Assembly (NCBI GenBank): GCA_905221605.1
Contig: CAJNDS010002482.1
Span: 199,501 to 263,500, forward strand
Direction of reading: 5' to 3'
Source of the DNA: Symbiodinium natans
Lineage: Eukaryota; Sar; Dinophyceae; Suessiales; Symbiodiniaceae
DNA length: 64,000 nucleotides
Shown piece after piece: positions 19,052 through 28,680 of this stretch. How positions within the stretch are numbered: position 1 is the stretch's first letter; every line of letters begins with the position of its first letter. Both the position numbers and the translations under genes were made by a program. A model generated the notes under the pieces. It worked only from the letters and a program-made list of their open reading frames with translations, was not told where the DNA came from and searched no databases.

Positions 19052-21097
19052 TTACTTCTCGAGGCGCTTGTCCAGGTGATGCAAAAGCGAGCCAGTGTCT
19101 CGGATGGGCTTAGCCATCGTACACTGCTTGCACTTCCAATGCTTGCTGTGCACTCTTCCAGAGAAGGGAACAAAACCTTTTGCCGGCCGACCGCAAAGCA
19201 TCTTGCTGTCTGGCGTCGCACCTCGGGCCCTTGCGTGGATTGATTTTGTCTTAGGGTTCTGGAAGAGATCCAGGTCTACCCCTATGGTTGCACGCGGGGC
19301 CTGCACCTCGAAGCCTCGGAGGAATCCATCATAATCAACCGGCTCGTCGGATGAGCCTGATGATTCACTGTCGCTAGAAGACTCCAAGGAACCTGACTCG
19401 CACACACGATCTGGGCTCACGCCACCGAAGACTGCATCTTCCTCGGCCTCCCTGGCAACCTCAAGCTCACCTTCCTGGAAACCGGGAGCTCGATCCAAAC
19501 TTAACGCTGAAGCCCCCCCTTCAGAAAGTGCTGCCTCGTCGGGCGCCGTGTCATTTGCAGGGCCAGCAACACTGAAGGACGGCGCAAAGGACGGCTGGAA
19601 GGGGGGACGAGAAGCAAAACTACGCGGGAACTCGTCATGCGACTCAGCGTGCTCCCTGATCATGCCACTGCGGGTCAAGTCTGGAAGGAAGACCCCCACT
19701 CTGATCGATTTCAAGCATGCACACAAATCTCTCAACGGGCCCGCCTGCACATCGCGACCATATGCTTCGGAAGTTTTGCCCCTAGCCCCCAGTGAGTGAT
19801 GGCCAAGAACGAGGATGGTACGGTCCCCGTAATTTGCCTTTGTCACCCACGAAAGTGTTGTGGCTTTCAGGCCATGGCTCGTTAAACCATCAAGGACTTC
19901 GCCCATCAGCGCCTTGAGGATGCCATTCAGCCACCTTGTGGTTTCAGCAGCATCCACCGCATCCCCGGACCAAGTGTAATCGCTGGCAAAACGGGGCAAC
20001 AGCGGGCCTCTGAAACCCTTCTCAAAGTCAAACCCAACATCTTTGGCAGCCTGAACAAAAGCAAGCCCCCAAGGCTGGGAGGCGAGCCCCTGGATCGGAG
20101 CCACCAGTATGAGGACAGCACTGGGTCCACTGGTAATGCGACGGCTTTTGTGCTCGTACGTATGTGCTTCGATATACCCTTCTGCCCCGGTTATGTCCAG
20201 GTAAACCTTGAACAGATTGCGCAAATCGGACACTCGGGCTCGAGCATACAGCTGAAACAACATAACTCCGAGCGCATATCGATCAAAACGGTCCAAACGG
20301 CCCCCGATCAAGGCCTCTTCAAGATGCTTCACCTCCTTCACAGTCAAGGTCCGTGAGCGGTGGGCATCCCGGAGCCGGATGTTGGCAAATCTCATCGTCC
20401 CTTTGAACCACGGGTGTGAAGTCACATCATCACTCACCTGAAACCCCAACACAAAGCGACAAAAATTCAAGGAGCTTGCAAAATCCCGGATGGCACTCTT
20501 CTTGTTACCCGAAATAGCATCCTTGAGATAGCTCCGGATCTTCTCAATTGAGAAGGGGAAAGCATCGCACCCATTGTCCGACGCCCAATGCACGTATTTC
20601 CCGATGCAGCGGACTCTTTTCAGAAGAGTACTTGTTGCCTTGCCCTCAAACGTCTCAGACACAAGCTCGGCACCATCACACGCACTCCCCGCAAGCATCT
20701 GGCCCAATGAAGATGCACTGGTATCATGCAACAACACACACAACCATCGCCGCACAACTGCTTCCCTGTCCAATGACTGCTTGACCCCTGGTTCAAGACG
20801 AGCCTTGCGAAGGACCTGGTCAAACACAGGCGGTAAGGAACCTGTTGCAGGCACAGAAAGTGGTACTCTCTTAGCGGCTTTGAGTTGATAAGCAGATACC
20901 GGCCACTGTGGTATATTAGGTCTTGGCATGGGCACACGTAGAGGCTGGGCGAATGGAACTGACGTTTGCACCTCAAAAACGCCCTTGAAAGGTGGCTTCT
21001 CCCAAGGCATCAATTCAACACTCCGGGCACCTGAAAAACCAGCTTCCTCGATTGCTCTGTCAAGGTCAAAATCAGCTGGTCTTTTGCGATTTGACAT
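19052..21097 (-). CDS. YR1 tyrosine recombinase
   Basis: Integrates the circular DNA intermediate. ATG at 21097, about 680 codons; the open frame extends to 21238 but only with GTG. SAM-like N-terminal core-binding region, then the catalytic domain: ARVSDLRNL (Arg I), YEHKSRR (Lys), SHGLKATTLSW (HxxK in the HxxR place), LGHHSLGAR (second His) and SEAYGRD (Tyr nucleophile), followed by PLRDL and FLPDLTRSG, as in algal/dinoflagellate DIRS-like recombinases. An acidic Ser-rich linker leads to a C-terminal Cys motif (CGRPAKGF...WKCKQC). All catalytic residues appear present. It is transcribed before Gag, unlike canonical DIRS/Ngaro where the recombinase gene is last. Confidence 0.9.
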   Translation of the reverse strand: MSNRKRPADFDLDRAIEEAGFSGARSVELMPWEKPPFKGVFEVQTSVPFAQPLRVPMPRPNIPQWPVSAYQLKAAKRVPLSVPATGSLPPVFDQVLRKARLEPGVKQSLDREAVVRRWLCVLLHDTSASSLGQMLAGSACDGAELVSETFEGKATSTLLKRVRCIGKYVHWASDNGCDAFPFSIEKIRSYLKDAISGNKKSAIRDFASSLNFCRFVLGFQVSDDVTSHPWFKGTMRFANIRLRDAHRSRTLTVKEVKHLEEALIGGRLDRFDRYALGVMLFQLYARARVSDLRNLFKVYLDITGAEGYIEAHTYEHKSRRITSGPSAVLILVAPIQGLASQPWGLAFVQAAKDVGFDFEKGFRGPLLPRFASDYTWSGDAVDAAETTRWLNGILKALMGEVLDGLTSHGLKATTLSWVTKANYGDRTILVLGHHSLGARGKTSEAYGRDVQAGPLRDLCACLKSIRVGVFLPDLTRSGMIREHAESHDEFPRSFASRPPFQPSFAPSFSVAGPANDTAPDEAALSEGGASALSLDRAPGFQEGELEVAREAEEDAVFGGVSPDRVCESGSLESSSDSESSGSSDEPVDYDGFLRGFEVQAPRATIGVDLDLFQNPKTKSIHARARGATPDSKMLCGRPAKGFVPFSGRVHSKHWKCKQCTMAKPIRDTGSLLHHLDKRLEK

Positions 21098-21213
21098 GTT
21101 GCGCAGTGTACCGTAGTGGAAAAGTATCTCAGGCAGCTGCACACCAGTATTGAAGTTGAGGCTGACACTCCCCCCCCCCCGTGCACAGGAAGACTCAAGG
21201 CAGATCTGGCGGC

Positions 21214-21600
21214 CTAGTCCTCGTGGAGGGACTGCCACTGAACGTGAGGGAAGGTTCTCTGCAACGCCACAACAAGAAACGGAAAACAGCTCTGGTTATG
21301 CAACACCCGCTCCGTCAAGGTTTCAATGGCTGGAGCAGGATGCACAAGGCGGGGCTGCAGGCGGGCAGAAGCACGAATGTGGGCCTCTTGCAAAGGGGCG
21401 ATCTGATCACGCAAGGCCCTAACTTCTGCACGCAAAGCCTCGACCTCAAGATGGTATGCACTCAAATCACCCTGAAAGACAGCTATCTGATGCCGCAGGG
21501 GCTCAACCTGGGCAACCTCACGCTGAAGCTCTTGAAGAACGCGATCCGCTGTGTCCATCCACCAGAGATCACTCTGGCTTGCACGCCCTCTAAGAGGGAA
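21214..21600 (-). CDS. Small coiled-coil ORF at YR1 5' end
   Basis: A frame open through the A1 repeat; the useful part encodes a heptad-rich segment (DRVLQELQREVAQVEPLRHQ ... LEVEALRAEVRALRDQ), predicted to be a coiled coil of about 60 residues. It overlaps the first GTG-initiated codons of the recombinase frame. No family recognised. It may be a leader ORF or part of the recombinase transcript. Confidence 0.4.
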   Translation of the reverse strand, partial: FPLRGRASQSDLWWMDTADRVLQELQREVAQVEPLRHQIAVFQGDLSAYHLEVEALRAEVRALRDQIAPLQEAHIRASARLQPRLVHPAPAIETLTERVLHNQSCFPFLVVALQRTFPHVQWQSLHED

Positions 21601-21660
21601 ACTTGTTGAAAGGATCGGGCCTGTTAACAAGCGGAGCCGTTGCGCCTTCAAGCCCAGGTT

Positions 21661-21932
21661 AGACAAAAATTTTTCTGTGCACCTTACTCGAACCGAGGCG
21701 CTGCAGATATCACATGTTGTTTCACAAAACATGACATCTGCATTCAAGAAAATGGGCTCGTGCTTCACTTGCCATTTTAAATGTCATGATGCGTGCATGT
21801 GTGTGCATCACAAATGGACACGTCCCGTTTTAAAACAAAACACCGCAAACGCAACCAGAAATTTTTCCCCAAGAAAAATTTCGTGATACAGCCACAGAAA
21901 TAATGCCTTGTCCATCGCGATGGAAGGCCGTC
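21661..21932 (-). repeat. YR1 terminal repeat A1
   Basis: 272 bp at the 5' end of the element. The junction with copia at 21932/21933 and the junction at 12776/12777 give a seamless copia coding sequence when joined. Confidence 0.93.
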
Positions 21933-23885
21933 GTAACATCTCGCGGCTAAACTGTTCTGCTTGAAGTACACAGGGATCTGAACCTGATTGTCTGGGCTGC
22001 ACAACCTCATATTGCCACCAACATGTCGCAACTCGAAACCAGCTCTGTAGAGTTTGCCAACTGCTAGGAGTGGTGACGTCACATGGGGTGCTATCAGGAA
22101 GCTCTCCTTGATGGCGGTCACCTGACCTTCCTCACTTGCAGCAAACGTCACTTCAGCACGTTTCGATCCTTGGATGTTCAATCTGGTGCCCTGAGCATCC
22201 TGGAAGACGCCATCCTCGACTGCTACTGGCACACCATAGTCTGACATGTTTCCAGGCAAGCATGAAGCATCAGCGCCTGAATCCAGTATCATTTCTACTT
22301 CAACGCCAGGGAACTCTCCATGGGCATGTTTCAGCATACGCACATCCCCACACATCGGACCAGCAACTGGCATGTCACTGTTCTGCTCAGCACGACCGCT
22401 CAACGATGCATTATGCCAAACACACCGCCTCGGCACGCACTTCTGGAAAACGTTCCACACCCTCAGCATGAAACTCGGCCTGACGTCCTTGCCATGAACC
22501 TCATCCACAGCAGGGCTCTCACACTGGATCTCACGCTGAACCATTCGGACATGGCTCACAGCACTCGGTGACTCATCATAGTCCTCGAGATCGAAAGCAA
22601 TGCGACGGACCTGGGCCTTCGCACCTGCCTTGGCTTTGGCGCTTGCCTCTTCAGAGGCCGCAGCATCGGCTGACGCAGCATTGTCAACCTGACGAACCTT
22701 CTTCGGCTGTCGGCAGTCACGGGCAAAATGCCCCTTCTTTCCGCAGTTATGGCATTTCTTGTTGGCAGCAGGATTTGCATTAGGGTTAGGGTTTCGCCCG
22801 GCTGAGCCTTTAGGGTGCTGTGGACTGTGGGTCTTACCCCCTTTTCCGCCCTTGGGACTTTTGCCACTATCACCCTTTCCCCATTTTCCCCCTTTGCCAC
22901 GCTTACCACCCTTCTTACCACTCGGCCCTTTATTGTTGAGGAGGTCAATCTCCATTGGCGTTGGCTCTTCTACGAATCCACCTCCCTTGCCCTCAGAAAG
23001 CCCATATGTTGCTGCAACAGACGCACTCCATTTTGACGAAGAAGCATCATACCTAGACACAAGTGCTCTGAGTTCACTGTATGTCCAGCTGTCCTCCATC
23101 ACGAGATTCACATGCTGACGGAGTTGCCCAGTGAGGCAACGTAGCAACGAAGCAACTTTCTGATCATCAGACAAGGACTGTGAGGCAATCGCATCATACT
23201 CGGCCATCGCTTGTTCAAGTCTCAAAACCTGACTCAACAACCCTTGCTTGTTGTCGAAGGTAGGCCATGCATGAATGGTCTGTAAGAGGGCCAGCGCACG
23301 GGTCCTTGAGGAAGGTCGCAGGTCCAGAGCAATTTGTCTGTAGGCCTCATAGCCATTGCTCTCTTCTACAGTCTTCAACACCCGCTTAAGGCGATCATTC
23401 AACAACGAAGCCATCAACCCGTAAACAATCCTTGATCGGTCCATCTCCCTTTCTGTAAAATCTGTCACAGCTACAGGGGTTTTCGGATTGTCACGAAGAC
23501 GCTTGAAGTCAAGCTTGAACTCCTTATCTAGGGTGCTTAGGTACTGTTCAAACTCCCACGACCAAATCGGCCAGCGAACCAGCTCTTCTTCCCTAGTCTT
23601 TCCTACAAAGACCACAGGGTGCTTTAGGACCTTGCTTAGATCCTTTGCTGCAAGCCCAGTCGGGCTCGTGGGAGAGCTTGGGCCTGAACCTGGCGCAGCT
23701 TGCGCTTGCTGCTGCTGCTGGTTTTGCAGCAGCTGTGTCAACACCTGCTGGTTTTGCTGCATCGCTCCCAGAATCTCAAGCAACCTGGCCTCATTGGCCT
23801 GCGTGGAACCTGCAGGTGACGCAGCGGGCCCCAGGGTAGGGCTCTGTTGGGGACTTCCATTTGGGCTGATTTGAGGTCCCGACAT
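21933..23885 (-). CDS. Copia Gag and aspartic protease
   Basis: ATG at 23885 (an upstream GTG at 23894 is in frame). Gln-rich N-terminus, helical capsid-like region, Gly/Lys-rich linker, CCHC zinc knuckle CHNCGKKGHFARDC, then retropepsin with MILDSGADASCLP (catalytic DSG) and a C-terminal hydrophobic strand. The protein is interrupted by YR1 after ...SLAARCY and resumes in phase at 12776. Gag packages RNA; the protease matures the polyprotein. Confidence 0.93.
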
Positions 23886-23900
23886 GACTCTCACAGAAAA

Positions 23901-24404
23901 TCAAGGATCAAGATCAATGCAAATGGATTCTGCTCCCGGCTGCAGTGCTCTGAAACGCTTTCGCGGCGGTCCCAGGTCTGATGGCTCAGACTGCACAGCA
24001 GTGCTCTCTGAGGAGGCACTGTCAGGGAGAGCGGCTCCCTTACACTCAGATGCAGTGACTGGCCTTGGGGTCTCGACAAGCTGCTGGATCACAGTACACA
24101 AGAAAATTTCAAGCAAATCCTTCTGTCCCTTCAGCAAGTGACAACCAAAAGCAATGATTTCCGGAATGCTGTGAAGGTTTCTCAGAGTCTCCTTGCGCTG
24201 CTTTCTCACAAGATTTTGTCTGCGCTCGAAGCTCAACTGCGACAAAGAAGGGGTCTTGGGCTTGGAGAACTGAAGCTCACAGAACCACTCAATAACCTCT
24301 GGAGTAGGATTAACGATGTTCTCCCACCAAGGCTCAGTTAACACTTCACCCTGTCCTTCCGTCGTAGTGCTGGCGCGGGCGCAGGTGGGATTGCCGTCCA
24401 CCAC
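23901..24404 (-). CDS. Possible pre-gag ORF in copia leader
   Basis: Open for 167 codons between primer site and gag, with no ATG at all (first codon GTG, TAG shortly upstream). Predicted helical, basic/Gln-rich, ends 6 bases upstream of the gag GTG. A second LTR element at the right edge also has an ORF in the same place (63095-63460), which is the main reason to list it. No family recognised; it may be non-coding leader. Confidence 0.35.
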   Translation of the reverse strand: MVDGNPTCARASTTTEGQGEVLTEPWWENIVNPTPEVIEWFCELQFSKPKTPSLSQLSFERRQNLVRKQRKETLRNLHSIPEIIAFGCHLLKGQKDLLEIFLCTVIQQLVETPRPVTASECKGAALPDSASSESTAVQSEPSDLGPPRKRFRALQPGAESICIDLDP

Positions 24405-24638
24405 ACACTATGGCTGCAAGAGGAGGCTGACTACACAGCTAACTCTCAACACAACCAACAATCAAAGCAAAGGAAACTTCGAGTCCTGGTCCCTGAACAC
24501 AAACCCGAAAGACGTGTCGAACCCTGGAAACCCTTTGGCCCCTGGGTTCTTTAGGGCGCCAACCGGCTGCCCTCGGGATCGGGTCCTGTCCCTCTCGGAT
24601 ACCTCTGTCGCCCAACTCAAAGGTAAAGGCGCGTAGAG

Positions 24639-24650
24639 GCTCCGCTACCA
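24639..24650 (-). promoter_or_regulatory. Primer-binding site of the copia element
   Basis: Minus-strand TGGTAGCGGAGC begins directly at the LTR end. It is complementary to a tRNA 3' end GCTCCGCTACCA, plausibly initiator Met (yeast initiator tRNA also ends GCTACCA). The same 12-mer recurs at 63057-63068. Confidence 0.85.
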
Positions 24651-24786
24651 TGAAAACTTTTCACACGAGTGAACACAGCTGCAGCGGCACACTCAAGGAA
24701 TCACAGCATGACCACATGGTGCAATGGGCAAAACAGTTTCACTACAGTTGCAATGAGATATCGCAATCAAATCAAACTCGTAATCA
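24651..24786 (-). repeat. 5' LTR of the copia element
   Basis: 136 bp, identical by eye to 7148-7283, followed by the target duplication AAAAT at 24787-24791. Confidence 0.96.
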
Positions 24787-25190
24787 AAAATAGAACACAT
24801 TCCCTTCTCTCTTCGTACAGAGAAATGTATGTTTAGAGTCTCACTTCTCTGGTTTCGAATATCAAATCCAAAAAACACAGACAAAAAATATAACAAGATT
24901 CGAAGGGGGTGGAATTTAGAATAAATTCCCTTCTCTCTCTTCTTCAAGGGAAGTTCATGTTTAGAGTCTCACTTCTCTGGTTTCGAATAATGAAATCCAA
25001 AGACAAAAGATTCGAGGGGGGTGGAATTTAGAATAAATCCCTTCTCTCTCATCTTCAAGATAAATTAATGTTTAGAGTCTCACTCTGCCTCGAATAATGA
25101 AAACAAAAAACAACAAGGTTTCAGGGGGTGGAATTTAGAACACATCCTTGCTTTCTCTTCTTGAAGAATATAGTTATACCAAAAGGGTGT
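24787..25190. repeat. Tandem repeat of about 110-130 bp, copia target
   Basis: Three to four units with GAGTCTCACTTCTCTGG, ATTCGAGGGGGGTGGAATTTAG and TCCCTTCTCTC words. The first unit is completed by 7080-7147 across the copia insertion. Confidence 0.85.
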
Positions 25191-25204
25191 CTGGACACCT
25201 TCAA

Positions 25205-25720
25205 CGCCCTTGAAGCTCCTCTCCGCGTGCTGCGCGTGGCTTGGCGCGCTCTGGCATGGCTTTCGCGCGCGCGGCTTCGCGTGGCTTCGCGCGCTTCGCG
25301 AGCGTGGCTTCGCGTGGCTTTGCGCGCGCGGCTTCGAGTGGCTTCGCGCGCTTCACTCGCGCGGCTTCGCGCGCGGGGCTTCGCGCGCTGGGCCTCGCAC
25401 GCGGGGCCTCGCGCGCGCGGCTTCGCGCTTATGGCTCGCACGTGCGCTTCGCGCGGCTTCGCGCGCTTGGCGGGCGTGGCTTCGCGCACGTGGCTTCGCG
25501 CGGCTTCGCGACCGGCTTAACTTCGCGCGGGGCTTCGCGCACGCAGGCGCGGCTTCGCCCGCGCCGCTTCGCGCGCGCGGCTTCGCGCGCGTGGCTTCGC
25601 GCACGTGGCTTCGCACGCGCGGCTTCGCGCGCGCGGCTTCGCGCGCGCGGCTTCTCGCGCGGGGCTTCGCGTGGGGCTTCGCACGCGCCGGCTTCGCACG
25701 GCTTCGCGCGCTTCGCGGCT
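25205..25720. repeat. Irregular GCTTCGCGCG array
   Basis: Repeats of GGCTTCGCGCGC with variable spacing, the same word as 3295-3930 but less regular. Reading frames through it give Arg/Ala-rich protein and are not evidence of a gene. Confidence 0.85.
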
Positions 25721-25729
25721 ACCTGTGCC

Positions 25730-26750
25730 CGACCCCTGAGCGGACCATTGTGACATCGTCCGGTAGGGGGCTGGGGGTGCCTAGCATCTGGGGCATCCGG
25801 ATAAAAGAGCACCAATCCACCATTTGCCTCAAGTTGGTCCTCTGACGCACAAACCATGCCAATTGAATCTGGCGAACGAGCTCCGCACGGTATGAATCCG
25901 TCCGGCGAGCAACTCCACGGCGAGGATGGAAGCGAGCCACAGGGCTGTGTCTCGTCCACCTCCACGTCCATGCAGCCCAATGGCTCCGTCGATAGGGAGT
26001 TGGGCAGGAGGTCGAGGACTGCAAACCTTCGTAGCTCCTCCGCTTCCCACCTGGCTGTCAAGAGAGTGTCATGATCAAGCAGCACCAGGACCAGCCCCGG
26101 CGCCAGGACCCTAAGGACCGTCAAAACTTCCGGCCCAGCCCACGTAAAGTGCACAGCAGCCATCCCCGCTTCCTGCGTGTTCACAAGGATGGGAAACCAC
26201 TTTTCTTTGTGCGGACCCTCCCACTGCATTCGGGCAACAAGATGCCGTATAAAGAAGGGAAAGTGTGGGATGGACAAGAAGCAGCGACTATCAGTGACCA
26301 AGAGGAGGACGTGGGCACCCGCGGACTCCGCAGCCCGGAGCTGTGAAGCAGACAGCCAAGCAGTGCCTGGCAGTCGATCGCTGGATGGAACCCTTGAGGG
26401 TCAGGCGGCTCACAGACGACTGCTCCCGCGGCCGCACGCAGTGGCAGCACGCCGCTTGGGGTGGGTTCCGGGAAGTTTTGATCACTCTCTAACGCATGCG
26501 TGAGGTCGGCTGGTTCGGCAGGCCCTGGCCCATTTTCAACATTGAGCGCGTTAAGCTGATGTATGGCCTGCATGGCCGTTGCCGCCAGGGCTTGCGGGCA
26601 TGCAGCGTCGTGCCAGGGCGGCAAATCCTCTGATGCTGGTGCTGGAGGTGGCAACGACTGGGAGGTGTGAAGCTCCTTCCCACTGACCTCGCTGTGTTTG
26701 TGTTCCCTGACCCGGGGAGGGATCGGTGGTGCAGGAGGTCGGGGGCTATT
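25730..26750 (-). CDS. Host-like coding fragment, possible glycosyltransferase-like, two frames
   Basis: From 26750 to about 26330 one frame is open (Pro/Ala-rich linker, then helical). The coding signal then moves to another frame (26345-25730) containing AHVLLLVTDSRC, LVLVLLDHDTLLTARWEAEEL and ASEDQLEANGGLVLFY. The DHD in a beta-strand-like context and the later NGGL resemble GT-A glycosyltransferase DxD and product-side motifs; this is a weak call. The shift could be an intron or a lesion. The left end dissolves into the GCTTCGCGCG array. The right end at 26750 joins in frame with 38521-39045 when YR2 is removed. The gene probably continues at 448-3015. Confidence 0.5.
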
Positions 26751-27006
26751 ATTTTCCAAACAAAAATGTTTCACATGTATGAAAACATCGCCTGGCTGAA
26801 AGTACGCGATCCATCGATGTTATGCTCATTCATTGGTGTTCCATGCACGGCAATGCTATTCACATGCACCGACTGCAATGACATGCACCCTCACGCTAAC
26901 ACGACTGAAGCTTATGCACTGGCATCTTTTCCAAGGAAGGGGATTTGCTGTGTCTGCTTCCATCCGAGATCTGTCCTCTGCAGGTGTGTGAGAAACGAAA
27001 GCTCCC
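26751..27006 (-). repeat. YR2 terminal repeat B2
   Basis: 256 bp, ATTTTCCAAACAAAAATG to GAAACGAAAGCTCCC, same length and almost the same sequence as 28379-28634 (CATGTATG versus CACGTATG). Confidence 0.92.
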
Positions 27007-27339
27007 CCGTGAAACGCTACACAAAGTGCTAAAAGCAGAGTTCTCTGCTGCACTCAGCGGTTCCGCCTAAGTGAGCGGCCTGTCAATGGTTCAGTTGAAC
27101 AACGAAGTGCACACATGTTCCGAGGTGCACCGGTAGATCGCTGAGGTTCGTGCTGTAAGGCACATGACGACCCTGCATTTCCAAGCGGAAACTGGAAGTA
27201 CGTAAGTCATGCCCCGAGCGATGCCACACATCGTCAGCAACCGCAAACTTGACGTCGTCAACTGTTCCTGTGGTCGCCACTCTACAAAGCACAACATCCA
27301 CAACCGGCACATTGGTTACCATCACCCGAAACCCCACGA

Positions 27340-27600
27340 CCCCCCAACCTTAACCCCTAAACCCCCAAGCCCTCAACCCTAGCCCCAAGCCCTACACCCT
27401 ACCCCCAAACCTAAGCCCCAAGCCCTAAAACCCGCCAGCCCTAGACCCCAAAAGCCCTAAACCCCAAACCCTAAACCTAAACCCTAAACCCTAAACCCTA
27501 AACCCCTAAACCCCCTAAACCCTAAACCCTAAACCCTAAACCCTAAACCCTAAACCCTAAACCCTAAACCCTAAACCCTAAACCCTAAACCCGAACCCCA
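27340..27600. repeat. Interstitial telomere-type repeat (CCCTAAA)n
   Basis: Degenerate C/A-rich words grading into about 15 perfect CCCTAAA units at 27465-27595. TTTAGGG-orientation copies follow at about 27765-27785 and CCCTAAA again at 27813-27845. TTTAGGG is the plant and dinoflagellate telomere repeat. Sequence continues on both sides, so this is not a chromosome end. Confidence 0.93.
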
Positions 27601-27914
27601 CACCACGCCGCTGCCCGGGTCCGCACCTTTGCTGGAGCAGGCTAGCGCCTCGCAGCTCCATTGAGATTGGAGCCGCACGACTTGTGCCTGAGTGAGGGGC
27701 TTAGAGCCCTAAGCGCTACCGCGTAGGGCTTAGGGGTTGGAGTTCGGATTTTTGGAGTTTGGGGTTTAGGGTTTAGGGCTTAGGCTTAGGAATTTCAAAC
27801 TTAAAGACAATATGGAACCCTAAACCCTAAACCCCTAAACCCTAAAAGAGGGGTAGGGCCATGCAGCATGGCAATCCTAGCAGCGAGCCCTGAAGGGGTT
27901 TAGGGTTTCAGGGT

Positions 27915-28045
27915 TTCAGGAATGAAGGCTTGAAGAGCAGAAGAGTTGAAGGCTTGAAGGGTTGAAGGCTTGAAGAGTTGAAGGCTTGAAGAGTTGAAGG
28001 GTTGACGAGTTGAAGGTTTGAAGAGTTGAAGGGTTGAAAGCTCGC
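27915..28045. repeat. GAAGGCTTGAAGAGTT minisatellite
   Basis: Tandem 9-10-bp words (GGCTTGAAG, GAGTTGAAG, GGGTTGAAG), about 13 copies. Confidence 0.85.
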
Positions 28046-28228
28046 AGCCACCGGTGCCAAAGACCTCTTTGTCGGGAGATTTTTCAGGCTTCGACCTCGA
28101 AGGCCTATGAGCGCACCAGGTACAGCTTTCCACCAGCCCTGAACACTGTATCCATCAAGACCCGATGTTCCGGCATCACGTTTCATCTCAACTGCCCAAT
28201 GTAAGGCACAATTGGAGTGGGTGGGCGG

Positions 28229-28378
28229 GCAGAAAAATTTTCCCGGACCCTCTCCACGAGGGTTGTGGCTGAGAGGGCTGTGGCCTCTCTTCGTCTGAGC
28301 CGAAAAACTTTCTCACTCGTAGAATTCGAAAATTTTTCTCCGGAAAATAAAGGTTTGTACTTACAGCACGATTACCTT
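28229..28378 (-). repeat. YR2 terminal repeat A2
   Basis: 150 bp beginning GCAGAAAAATTTTCCCGG, identical by eye to 38371-38520. Abuts B1 directly, as A2 and B1 do in YR1. Confidence 0.92.
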
Positions 28379-28634
28379 ATTTTCCAAACAAAAATGTTTC
28401 ACACGTATGAAAACATCGCCTGGCTGAAAGTACGCGATCCATCGATGTTATGCTCATTCATTGGTGTTCCATGCACGGCAATGCTATTCACATGCACCGA
28501 CTGCAATGACATGCACCCTCACGCTAACACGACTGAAGCTTATGCACTGGCATCTTTTCCAAGGAAGGGGATTTGCTGTGTCTGCTTCCATCCGAGATCT
28601 GTCCTCTGCAGGTGTGTGAGAAACGAAAGCTCCC
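28379..28634 (-). repeat. YR2 terminal repeat B1
   Basis: 256-bp inner B repeat, followed after about 45 bp by the stop of the RNase H frame. Confidence 0.92.
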
Positions 28635-28680
28635 TCTCTTGGTCGGGGAGAATGCAAGTCCCTTCCTTGGTCATGGGGTT

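Larger units (their letters stand above)
12777..21932 (-). mobile_element. YR1: complete tyrosine-recombinase retroelement with split direct repeats
   Basis: On the minus strand the order is A1 (21661-21932), coiled-coil ORF, tyrosine recombinase, Gag, methyltransferase, dioxygenase-RT-RNase H, B1 (13374-13684), A2 (13103-13373), B2 (12777-13086). A1/A2 and B1/B2 are near-identical pairs, which is exactly the split-direct-repeat plan of PAT/Ngaro-like DIRS-order elements. No target duplication is present, as expected for YR integration, and excision of 9156 bp restores the copia frame (codons ...TAC|ATC AGG GTT...). A 410-bp stretch at 18640-19051 between recombinase and Gag holds no gene that I can see. 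Confidence 0.94.
7148..24786 (-). mobile_element. Complete Ty1/copia LTR retrotransposon carrying a nested YR element
   Basis: Bounded by two identical 136-bp LTRs starting TG and ending CA, flanked by the 5-bp duplication AAAAT. The element reads on the minus strand: 5' LTR, primer site, pre-gag ORF, gag-protease-integrase in one frame, then RT-RNase H in the +1 frame, polypurine tract, 3' LTR. Total span is 17.6 kb, of which 12777-21932 (9156 bp, a multiple of three) is a later YR insertion, leaving about 8.5 kb of copia. Gene order PR-IN-RT-RH is diagnostic of copia rather than gypsy. Identical LTRs suggest a recent insertion. The target was a tandem-repeat unit of about 120 bp. Confidence 0.96.
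27007..28228. other. Tract between YR2 B2 and A2, no gene seen
   Basis: 1.2 kb holding degenerate and perfect telomere-type repeats and a GAAGGCTTGAAGAGTT minisatellite. YR1 has only 16 bp at the equivalent place. GTTCCGCCTAAGTGAGCGG at about 27059-27077 recurs in the relic at 61.4 kb, so at least the left part belonged to the element family. Confidence 0.7.

Noticed and set aside
27340-27600. A chromosome end
   Set aside because: Non-telomeric sequence continues on both sides and the tract lies inside a retroelement.
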